A stretch of 48,814 bases of DNA. Origin: Sphaeroforma arctica JP610. Its lineage: Eukaryota > Opisthokonta > Ichthyosporea > Ichthyophonida. The notes under the pieces were generated by a model. That model searched no databases, was not told where the DNA came from, and was given only the letters and a program-made list of their open reading frames with translations. Location of the stretch: NCBI RefSeq assembly GCF_001186125.1, contig NW_014039971.1, positions 9,142 to 57,955 on the forward strand, written 5' to 3'. A program made the position numbers and the translations under genes. Below are positions 32,701 through 45,095 of the stretch, in pieces (position 1 is the first letter of the stretch; each line of letters starts with the position of its first letter).

Positions 32701-34852
32701 ATATAAACAATCTTAAGCGATAGGCCCACGAGGATGGTTTGCGAACAGACGCGTGCGTGTGCGTATACTACCCTATGTGACTCTACAACAAACGTTGCTT
32801 CGAATGGACAACTTTGTACCGGAGCCTCACGACGTGTCAATGACCATACAAACGCATAATCACAACCAAAGTTGAGTGTGGATGTAGTCATACGAATCCA
32901 TGCCCACACACGTGTGTACCAATGCACATACATTCACAGGGAAGTACGACGGCACGGGGTGCGCCAGGATGCTTCTGAGCAGCTCAAAGCAGTAGCTAAA
33001 CTCCGGATTGGCTAAGCTGCGTGTTCCAGCGGTGGACATGAACAGTTTCGTCACCGCAGCGCCGACGCCTTTCTGCAGCTCTGTGTTTTCTGTACAGCGT
33101 ACAGTACAAACAAAACGTGCGTCAAAACGGACCAATATCCTATGCTAGGGTATGTAGACGCGCTCGGATCATGGCTATCCACCATTGTGTGAAAGGAGAG
33201 ATATATAGCAGTGTATTGCTACAGACACCTGTGGGACGCTTCGTGATACTGTAGGTTAGGTAACGAGGGTGAGTGATGCACATTGGGGGAGTGGGGCTGG
33301 CAAGTGTACTGTGTAATGGCATAAGCAAACAGACGCTGTGTGATACTTTGGCCACCCTGAAAATTCACAATAAACAAGATGAGTCAAAAAGGTACATTTA
33401 GAAGAGAGGACAATGAAATTAGGACTACTCTCTGCCAATACTGATCTTTTCTTGGACTACAACTCTCGACGATGGGACACTAACCTTCAACAGAACAGCA
33501 TGGTCTGTGCAGTCAGGCGGTACACTCTTCACGACCAACATAAAACACAACACGTTAACACCACAGCATAACACACCACACAACACAACACAACACAACG
33601 CACCACAAAACACACAATACACAATACATAACACAACACAACACACCATACAACACACAACACAGCACATACTGACGTACCTTCAGCCGACAGCGTGCGG
33701 GTGTTCAGCTGCCGCAGTGTGTACTGGCACACCACCGTGGGCTGGCAGTTGGCCAAGAACTTCTTATCCAGCGACCCCATCATGGAGTACCACACCTGCT
33801 GACTCACATCCCCCACCAGCGGCGACGTCAGGAGGGGCTTCAGAATGGCCAGCATCAAGGGCGTGTTGGCCTGTTGTGGGTGCGGGTGGAGTTACAGGTT
33901 GAGGATGTCTATAGATAAACTGAGACGGAACACGAGCCTATAGATAAACTGCGATGGACCACGAGCCTATATATAAACTGCGATGGACCACGAGCCTATA
34001 GATAAACTGCAATGGACCACGAGCCTATAGATAAACTGCGAGAACAACGAGCCTATAGATTAACTGCGATGGACTACGAGCCTATAGATAAACTGCGATG
34101 GACCACGAGCTTATAGATAAACTGCGATGGACCACGAGCCTATAGATACATTGCGATGGACCACGAGCGTATAGATAAACTGCGATGGACCACGAGCCTA
34201 TAGATAAACTGCGATGGACCACGAGCCTATAGATACACTGCGATGGACCACGAGCCTATAGATAAACTGCGATGGACCACGAGCCTATAGATAAACTGCG
34301 ATGGACCACAAGCCTATAGATAAACTGCGATGGACCATCAGGCTACAGATAAACTGCGACGGACCACTAGCCTATAGATAAACTGCGATGGACCACCAGG
34401 CTATAGATAAACTGCGAAGGACCACCAGGCTTTAGATAGAAGGGGATCTGTAACGAGCACTGGATATGGGATTATCAGGTGATCAATCAATTTGGGGGTC
34501 CAGAGACTTACGTCCTACGACACTGCAGGCTTTTGGAGAGGGTCACTTCCGAGTTTTTTGTATACGGCTAATGAATTGTCAAGGATGCTTCTATGTGTAA
34601 TACTCCAACCACACGCATAGGAGCAATCGAGCTTAAAAAGGTGCGCAAATATATATATACATCACCTGGGGCAACTAGACGACTATCCGCCTGAATCAAA
34701 CATGTATAATGCTTGTTCATGAAACAAACGTGTATAGTATATAGGTATACGATATGTATACGAGAAATCAAGTTTAAAGCGGTGCACAGACACGCACACG
34801 AAAAAATACAAGCACGACCCACGTGCACATGCACATATTCATACACATGCAC

Positions 34853-34900
<48 letters not shown>

Positions 34901-35134
34901 CCAATACATATACACATATATATTATATATATATAATACCCCGTACACAATCACAATCACACTCACACTCACGCTCACACAATCCGTATATATATATATA
35001 TATATATATAATACCCCGTACAGAATCACAATCACACTCACACTCACGCTCACACAATCCCGTATACAATCACACACACACACATATATATATATACATA
35101 CGTATATATATATATATATATATATATACATACG

Positions 35135-35184
<50 letters not shown>

Positions 35185-36315
35185 CGTATATATATATGTG
35201 TGTGTGTATGTGTGTATATGTATATACATATGTGTGTATATATTAATATATATATGCACTCATACCCGGAGTTGCTTAGGATTTACTGAGCAGATCGCCA
35301 GTAGCACAGAGAACACGCGTGTGGCGTCGGTAGCAATAGCCGCCACTTCCGAGCGGATGGCGGCTTCTTTGGTGCGTTCCGCTTCGACTTGCTGTGTTAT
35401 GTACAGATGGCCAGGCATGTATGAGACATAGTAACAATATCAACCGAGGGGCACTAGATCGTCTGCTGTACACGTTTAATACAGTAAGCCTGTATGCCCA
35501 GGGAGTCATTGTTGTTGTCTCACCTACAGGAGGACAACAAACCTGTTATAGTAAGCAGCACCCACCCATCCTACCCTGAGCTGTGATTAACTCACCCGTT
35601 AGGGGTTTAAGGCACATATCGGTTTCACGTGCTACACCTGTTGACCATTAGCCTATTCATTGTTATAGCAAAGTGAGCGTGGTGTTCTACGCTGCGTCGA
35701 TACGCTGCGAGTGAGTCATTCTATGTTATGTACATATGGCTCTACTTGCCTCCCAGATGTAAACTCGCATGTGTGTTGTATTGTATTATACTGTACTGTG
35801 TTGTATTGTATTACACTGTACTGTGTTGTATTGTATTGTATTACACTGTACTTTGTTGCATTGTATTGTACTGTACTGTGCTGTATTGTATTGTACTGTG
35901 TTGTATTGTACTGCACTGCACTGTACTGTACTGTACTGTGTTGTATTGGATTGTACTGTGTTGTACTGTACTGTATTGTGTTGTACTGTGTTGTACTGTA
36001 TTGTGTTGTATTGTACTGTATTGTATTGTACTGTACTGTGTTGTATTGTATTGTACTGTTCTGGGTTTTATTGTATTGTACTGTAATGCACTCTACTGTG
36101 TTGTATTGTACTGTACTGAGTTGTATTGTACTGTGTTGTATTGTATTGTACTGTATTGTACTGTGTTGTACTGTACTGTACTGTACTGTGTTGTATTGTA
36201 CTGTACTGTGTTGTATTGTACTGTACTGTACTGTTCTGGGTTTTATTGTATTGTACTGTACTGTACTCTACTGTGTTGTATTGTACTGTACTGTACTGAG
36301 TTGTATTGCATTGTA

Positions 36316-36346
<31 letters not shown>

Positions 36347-39300
36347 TGTATTGTATTGTACTGTATTGTACTGTACTGTACTGTGTTGTATTGTACTGTA
36401 CTGTACTGAGTTGTATTGTATTGTATTGTATTGTATTGTATTGTATTGTACTGTACTGTGTTGTATTGTATTGTACTGTGTTGTATTGTACTGTATTGTA
36501 TTGTACTGTACTGTGTTGTATTGTATTCTTACACACCTCCCTCTGATGGGCTGTCATTTTGATGGCGTTGGGGTCTTCACCTCTCTTGCGTGCCTGGTCG
36601 TCACGGATCTTCTTCTGCCAGGCTTCCTCCTCAAGATCTGCCGAGTGCATTTTAGTACCTCGTTGTGTGAGTGTACGTTTATCACCGCGTAGCAATAGCC
36701 CAGCTGTAGTTCCAGAGACTACGTACATGAACGCCAACATACTTGCCGGTATGCCAGCCTCATCAGACCCAAACATCCTGGGTCCAGGCGCAGATAGGGG
36801 GTTACTACGATCTGATACTCGGGTGATAAGTAAGACTATAAAGCGCAGGGCTGCACCCGCTAGGGAACGCATACATTCGCAAATGAAACAAGCGCGCGTA
36901 CGGGCAGGATAGAACACCACTGGCAGACGCTCGCTGAGCGACCATCAGTTTGTGCGTACCTGTTTTCTTAGTGTGTGTTTGCCTGTTTTCTTAGTGTGTG
37001 CGTACCTGTTTTCTTGCCCTTCTTCGCTCGAGACGGTGCTGGGGCCTGGCTTCGTTTGATGGCTGCAAGAGTGGAGGATGGGAGGACACAGCGCAGATAG
37101 TGTTGAGCTTGTACCAGATACAATGCAAAGTGTGATCATATAATTCATACAACCGTCTACCTGCCCCCTGGAGTGCAGTTGGCGAGTGAGGTACGTAATG
37201 CACACCGCAAGCGGATATTGCGTTCTCCGGTGGGACGCTGACATGCAGCCCTGACATGCAGCCCTGACGCGAGCGTTCTCTAGCAATGGAAGCGCTGATT
37301 CCGGCTAAACATAGCTTGCACAGTGCGTGCGTCGACACGCACTTATCTGCTAATGCAAACAAAAATCCGTTCATATATTCATCATCTGTATCCCGCCCTA
37401 CGCACATATCGCCCATCTTGGTCCTCGTGGCTAACATATTGCCAGCACGCGCACACAACGGATTGACCACAGCGCAAAGCCCCGACTATTCGCACGCCTT
37501 ACACGCGTCGGCGCGGCATTGGCGACCTCCGCAAAGCATCAACATGCAATCGTAAACAGAGTGCACTTGTTGTTATATAGCTCCTCCGCCGGGGTGGTGC
37601 AAACATCCATCTTATCGCATTCACTGATATACAACGGCTGAGCCGAGGTCACACACAGCCCATGGCCAATAATAAACCACCCACACGTCACCATGGCGAT
37701 GGCAAGAAAATCACAACCACACAACCAGAGCACTAACACACAACCAGAGCACCAACACAACACATACACTCCAAGACTTCGTTGTTGTACAGCTCTCCCT
37801 CAGGCGTGGTGTAGACATTCTTCTTGTACGCATCCACCGACAGGATCAGCGGCGAGTCGAGGCTAGCCATGGCCCATTTCAGATAAGGCAGCACCGTGGC
37901 ATCACCCACATGCACCAGAAGGTCCTTGATGGCCGCAATGGCTGCCTGCTGTGTGTGCGGGTTCTGGGGAGTACGGAATACATGATGGTAGGTAAGTCCC
38001 GAGCTATCATGCGAGATGGGTGGGTGATGCGTGTGTGTGAGGCCATACGTCACCTATGTACGGTGACGCTGCGGATGATACGGCATGCCGTTCACAGCAT
38101 CTTCGCTGGGCGAGTTCCGCTGAGCACCGAATGCGTTAACGGTTCGTATGCACTATCTTACTGGACTACTGTGTGTGGTGCAGGTCCATGGCCGAGCAAT
38201 CGCAGACCTCTTTATGCTATCCGTGCCGTGTACATGAGCTTCGAAGTGAGCGAGTAGAGCTTGGGGCGATGCGCTTGAGTCAGAGACGTTTGGTGAGATG
38301 TGCTTGTGAGTTGGGACGATGTTCGGTTAGGCACACATCTATCCATGCAGCAACCCGCATCAAACACACCGCACACGCGGACAGTGCTTTCCTTAATTAC
38401 GGCTCACGATTTCACTTTGTCTTAGAGGGCATGAGCCTATCTGAGCAGCAACTGACGAGTAGCCAACTACACCTGCGACACCGCACACAGCGCTGCAGAG
38501 AAGCACTCACATGCCACCAGCAGTACTATTAAAGGTGAAATCGGCCCTACACCCGTGTGGTGTTCACATGCAGTGGTACCTATAGAGATCGATGTGTGTA
38601 GGTATGTGTGTGTGCATACAAACAACATATACATGCCTATGCAGAGCACGTACGAGCATTTTTCTGGCGCATACCTCGCTTCCTACCCCGAGATCACCGG
38701 TTGTCAGTGCGATTACTTCCTCCAGATTGTCTCTGATGAAACTCTCAATATCCACTTGCGCGTGCCGCAGCATACGATGGTAGGCTTTCTTGGACCCTGC
38801 AGGGCAATAGACTCTGGTATCAGCTTAAACCCAGGTAAAGTGAAGAAGCGCGTGTACACATAGAAACCGGCAATTGCGCTTTTATGGATGCAGACGGTAC
38901 TCATCCCGAAGTACGCACATGAAACGAAAGGCGAATGTATACATGAACGTTCTTTCGCAAGTTATACTCGAGCCCCCTCATATAGTATACATATACAGAT
39001 ATATGCAGATCTGGTGTGCACTTAGATCAATTGTTATCTTACCTACTCGGGGATGATTGTTGTTATCTTACCTACTCGGGGATGATTGAAAACCAAAAGT
39101 GACTTCAGGGCCATATGTTCATGGGTACTTTTCGTACCGTTGCCGCTCACGCCGCAGATTGCGGTGGCGGTTAGCATCAGGAACTCTTTGTTCTGAGTCA
39201 GTGGGATCTAAAGCCGATAAAGAAAATTTGGACAAATTTAGGAACACTCGGTGACCCTATTGTAGCTACATATACCAAATACACAAGTATACACGTCAAA

Positions 39301-42300
39301 TATGTGCATATATGTACTTGCATATGTAAACTTGCTTCAGTTGTACATGGATATGTGTTTGAATCCAATCCACTACGAATCACCATGCAATCTCAACCAA
39401 CCACACGAACCTGCCTTAGCGACCAACTGCACACATGACAAGCGCAAACACACACCTCAGGCTCCAGGAATAGCGCATCAAACACACTGAGTAAGACATC
39501 CAGCTTCTCGTCCACATCCCTATCGTCCCGCACGGCGCCGCTAACGGCCGCCACACACTGCCGGCGCACACCCACATCCTCAGACACACTCAGGCGTAGC
39601 ACAGCAGCCACCCAGGGGCTTTGCGCATTGACCCATTCGCCGGGGTTGGCCGAGAGTACGCAGGTGGATAGTCGAGCAATGCTGCGTTGGAGGGGCACGT
39701 CTGCGTTGGCCAGCAGTTTGGGGCTGCACAGGACTTCCATGGTGGTGATGACGTTGCGGAGATCGCCGCCTTTCTTCAACGGCAGCGCTGTGGGGTAGAG
39801 TGGGGAGGAAGGGGGAGGGAAAGGATGAGGGTGGATGTGTTCGTAGAGATGAGGGTTGATGTGTTCATAGAAGTATTGCACTCCGGGAGTGATTGTACAC
39901 ACACATACAGCTCATGCTGTCGTCTTGATAGTTCTGCAAGTACCTACACACTCTCTCATACAATAAAGCCGTGCCACCAACATACATACATACATACCCA
40001 CACTCGCATTGTCCCCCTGTGTCCACGCCAGCAGGTAGTACGCCGCATATGTCGCATCCGCCACCGCCGCGTGCGCAGGTTTAGCCACAGCGCTGTCAAT
40101 GATGGCCAGAAGATTAGGCACCAAACTGGCGCACACGTCCTTAGTGCAGCTAGAGGTTGCAACTCCGCAGGAGAGTGTTTTGAGGGCTGCTGAGCGGCAG
40201 GTTGGCTTGGCCTTGGGTGTGAGGTAGTTGTTAGCAAAGGCGTCCAGAACCTTCTGGGGAAGTACGGAGACAAACGGCAGCCACTGCTCTACGGCAGAGA
40301 ACTCGGCCAGCTGCGCGGTTTCATTGGCTATTATAAATAGAAAGATAGGCGGGATTTCATCATGAGGAACGCAATGGCCCAATAAGTATGGTCACAGGGA
40401 GAAACCAGACTTGGTGTACTTATATAAAGCATCAAAGAGAACCCTATGTATGAAATTGGTACAACCCCAATACCATCTGCGCACAGGGTGCAGAAGATCT
40501 AAATCAGCAAGAAAAAAAACCCCCCCTACGTGTTCACGAACATACACACGCAGTAGAGGAACTGCAACCCATGTCACTAACCCGAAACAGAGACTGCGAT
40601 ACACAACAGCAACCATCCATGCCACAAGCCCCAAGGGCTACCAACACCCCCCCCCCCAACCCCTCTCGGCCCCAAGGGAAATCACACTCCCTGGGTCGCA
40701 ACCATACCTTTGTGCTCGCGTATGCACATGCACTACATAACCGGCGACAGTGCTTATAACAGCGATGCCATACACAAACCTATAGCCAAATGACTGGCAT
40801 GCTACACACCTTCCTTATCCGCCGCCGCCAGCGCAGCCGTCACCACATCGGCAGCCACTTGCTGCTTCGTAGTGTCGTGCGCAGCCTTTGCCACAGCCTC
40901 CAAGGCCTGAGCCACATGCACCTTGTGTGCCCAAGCGGACACCTTGACCGGTCCTTTTCCGCTGACCATGTCCACCAGTCCACTTGTGAGCGTGGTTAGG
41001 GACGCGGGCGAGGACAGGTGCGTGCACAGCGAGGTGCAGAACTGTGCGAGCGTGTGTGCGTGTGAGTATTCGAAGATAAGCTTGACGCCAGAGTATGCGT
41101 GCGAGAACGAATTGTACCGCTACATGTCCACCAGTGCACTTGGAGTGTGGTTTCAGACGTGGGGGAAGACAGATGCGTGCACAGAGAGGTTCATAATTCT
41201 CTATGTGAGAGACATAGAGAGTGAGAGAGATGGTGAGTGTGTGTGAGAGAGAGAGTGAGTGAGAGAGAGAGAGAGAGAGAATGTGTGTGTATGTGTGTGT
41301 ATGTGTATGTATGTGCGCGTTGGGGTGAGAAGCCGAGGGTGTGAGTTAATGAAGGCTTGAAGGTTGCACAGTGAACGTACGTCATGATTTGGAGCAATGA
41401 ACTGAGAGTAGACTGGAGCTTATGCAGTTCGTTGTACAATATCTGTACGTCCATGAAAGCATACGCAGACGTACAATTCCAATTAAACGGAAATGTTCAG
41501 TGGCATGAGTATGGACAAGCAATCAACTTCAAACAATCGATATCTATTAAGGAAATCATTCTCTGAACAATATGCACGGACAGCACTGGGAGGATCAATA
41601 GCTCCCATGGGTAATGTAACACTTCAAATTGTGTGCATGCGGTCTAAACAGATCGTAGGCTCCGAGAGCAGATACATGCGAAGGTACACACGCATGCCCG
41701 TAGGTCTGATGATGGTATATGGGCACATCAGGCGCACAGAACTAGTACGTCAACGCTTGACTGCTACATACACAAGCACTAGCGACCCACTCGATTGAAA
41801 CAACGGTCACAGAAAGGAATATAAACAACCTGCATCCCCTGCTTAACCATACCACTATCCCGCCATCAAACTCAGAATACAGTCACCCGAAGTAACCTCA
41901 CAACTGGTGCATGCCAACGAAACGCCGACCACACCGTACACAAGGTTGCACAAACCTCCACGCCGTTGTCTCGGATGTTCTCCTCTTTGTGGTTGAGAGT
42001 GTTGCGCACGGCCGACATGAAGTCGTCCACAAAGTGACTGAGATCCGACTCCAGCGAGTCCATCTGTGACGCCAAAACTAACAGTGCGCACGGGATAAGG
42101 AGTGGGGTGGGTATGAGGAGATGAGGATACCAGGACGCGGAGGCTCAGAGTGTATGTAGTGCGAATTAGACCAGAGGCACGGGGTGGCAATACAAAGTGT
42201 GGATAAATATATGAGGGATTTCTGGAGTAGTTTGAGTAAAAAGGGAGTACGCGAGAAAGCGAGGTGTAAATGAGTGATTAACCGGCGGGAAGTTGGTATC

Positions 42301-44876
42301 ACCGTATCAGACCATGAGCCAGTTCAGTAGGCACCAGAGGCAGACCCAGCCTAACGCGTAACCAATGCGAGACATAATGTGCGGACTTGGTTGCGGCCTG
42401 TAGTCAGATATGCCTCGTTTGTTGCACACCGCTGAGCCTCTAAAATCCATCTATTCAACGCACCACAGAACACTTGCTCGAGCTCACACGCCATCGCGTA
42501 GTCCGAACACAAACGGGTGAGGGACTGAGTGTACCATGACAGATGCTGACTGTAGACTCTTGTGGACAAGCTCAAGTCTTGCGACCGGGCGAGTGAATTG
42601 ACTCCCACACCCGAGCGGGACATAGCGGCTTGGACACGCACGCAGATGCTTTTCACCGCACTTGTCCAATACTATACACATACACTCTACTGCCATCGTA
42701 CTCTTACTTGATACAGACACTCTACTGCCAACGTACTCATACTTCATTCAGACACTCTACTGCCATCGTACTCTTACTTGATACAGACACTCTACTGCCA
42801 ACGTACTCATACTTCATTCAGACACTCTACTGCCATCGTACTCTTACTTGATACAGACATTCTACTGCCAACGTACTCATACTTGATACAGACATTCTAC
42901 TGCCAACGTACTCATACTTCATTCAGACACTCTACTGCCAACGTACTCATACTTCATACAGACACTCTACTGCCAACGTACTCATACTTCATACAGACAC
43001 TCTACTGCCAGTGTACTCACACTACAGCCATCCTCGCAACAGCCTTCCTGGGGCACACACTGTACTTACTCACTGATCCCACCGAAGAGTTGCGCAGGAA
43101 TGACTTCATGGTCGGAGGGAGTATATCCTTGACATAGCTCTCTGCTGGCATGGCACTGAGAATCGCCCGAAAGCCCATCTGAAGACATATGTATAAGGGT
43201 TGCGCATTAGCTGTGCAATCCAATCCAATCACTCGATGCAGTACAGAGCCTCTCATGAAGTACCCAGAAAGGTCTGTGGAACTGTTGCGTTGTGTGACAT
43301 GTCGCTATGCCAGGCAACGCAGTACTTACTCACTAATGAAGGTGTTGAAGTGGTCGACCCATCCCCATCTCATGTTAAGTTATAAGCCCAGAAGGGTCTT
43401 GATTGTCCAAACGTATACAGCATAATACCACGCGTGAAGTGTGCTTGGTGCAATCTCATAACAACTGTGTTCGGAGACAACCTTTGCGGGTATCTTGTCT
43501 TGTAGTACGACTACACACTCGCGTGCGCAACGCCCACAGCGGTCATGGAACACACTACAGAGACGAATGACAGTCTACACTACAGTGACGAATAACTGTA
43601 CAGAAGCATGCAATTCCGGCGAAAGTTGTGAGACGTGGTCATGTGTACGTCCCTATTGTTTTGGCAGCATACCCGGCTGTAGTGTGTTGCGCGTTTTGCT
43701 AATAATAAACGCCTAGAGAAACAGGTCAAGCGTGATAGTAAACACGGGTACAATACAGTGCACGCATCAAGTAGCACGCACACGTTTGTTTCGCACTTTC
43801 ACCACTCAGAGATATATAGCTATACAGACTTGCAACGTTAGGACGCCCTTGGCCTCACGGTACTTGGATTAACGTGACAGATCGCGCTGTATATGATACT
43901 TTGTGATTTCGAGTACGCGCATGCGAGCTTAATATAACTTGCGCTGAATATAACATCGTTGGCATTCAACACAGCGAAGAAACTCGGCGTTGCAGACACC
44001 TCGGGTCTCCTTCTCGAGCGCGTTCACGTGTATTTGTTGTCATTTCTGATGGATCAGAATGGGCACAACCCAAACGCTCTTCAATGCCAAAGACAGTACA
44101 CTCCACGCAGATATTTCAATACAAACCCCAAGAGTACTAAAGACAGTACACTCCACACAGATGTTTCAAAACAACCCCCAAGAGAAATAAAGACAGTACA
44201 CTCCACACAAATGTTTCAAAACAACCCCCAAGAGAAATAAAGACAGTACACTCCACACAGATGTTTCAAAAAAAACCCCCAAGAGAACTTAGCTTCACAC
44301 AAATGTTTCGAAACAACCCCCAAGAGAAATTAGCTCCACGCAAATGTTTCAAAACAACCTCCAAGAGAAATAAAGACAGTACACTCCACACAGTTGTTCC
44401 AATACAAAACTCAACGGCTCCACAAGTGAAAACGTCGAATAGCACTGAGACCTAAACAACTTACGCATTCGTGCAGGGGCGGCAACACCTTCTGCTTCAC
44501 AATAGTGGTTTGATAAAGCTTTACCAAGTTGGGCTGTGGAGGTCGAGATCCGATAAAGATGGATCAGAAAAGATGATACAAAGAAATGAACAACTACCCC
44601 TAGTACAAGCCAAGCGAAACCGTACTGGCGGCGTGTGACGCGGGATGAACGCTCAACAATGGTGCGTGTGTGCGTGTGTGGTCATATATGTCAATACACT
44701 AATAACCATGCAATGAGGCATATGATCACATGCTGAAACTCTTACATGCCATGCAACCGAGACTAACAACTTGTACATATACTTCATGTATATTTACAAA
44801 CCTTACTGACTATCCGAATGTGCGTGGACTATTGCAGATAACATCGTTCAAAGCATTTTAACGAACCGATTTACAA

Positions 44877-44934
<58 letters not shown>

Positions 44935-44961
44935 GTATGTATATATGTATATATGTATATG

Positions 44962-45021
<60 letters not shown>

Positions 45022-45060
45022 AGTATGTATGTATGTATGTATGTATGTATGTATCTGTAT

Positions 45061-45095
<35 letters not shown>

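Noticed and set aside
35711-36546. Long ORFs rich in Leu, Tyr, Cys and Val on the + strand
   Set aside because: They are produced entirely by the TGTAC/TGTAT array, open in several frames, with no family resemblance.
41191-41454. Minus-strand ORF containing [18 protein letters not shown]
   Set aside because: Exons 8 and 9 join in phase 0 without it, and half of it is a GA/GT microsatellite.
42351-42747. Minus-strand ORFs between GCN1 exons 7 and 8
   Set aside because: Exons 7 and 8 join directly with a split Ile codon and match animal GCN1 without an extra segment.
43340-43420. AGTGAGTAAGTAC donor-like site left of which a copy of exon 7 might lie
   Set aside because: Only about 13 bases around the donor match exon 7; the preceding sequence does not align and contains stops.
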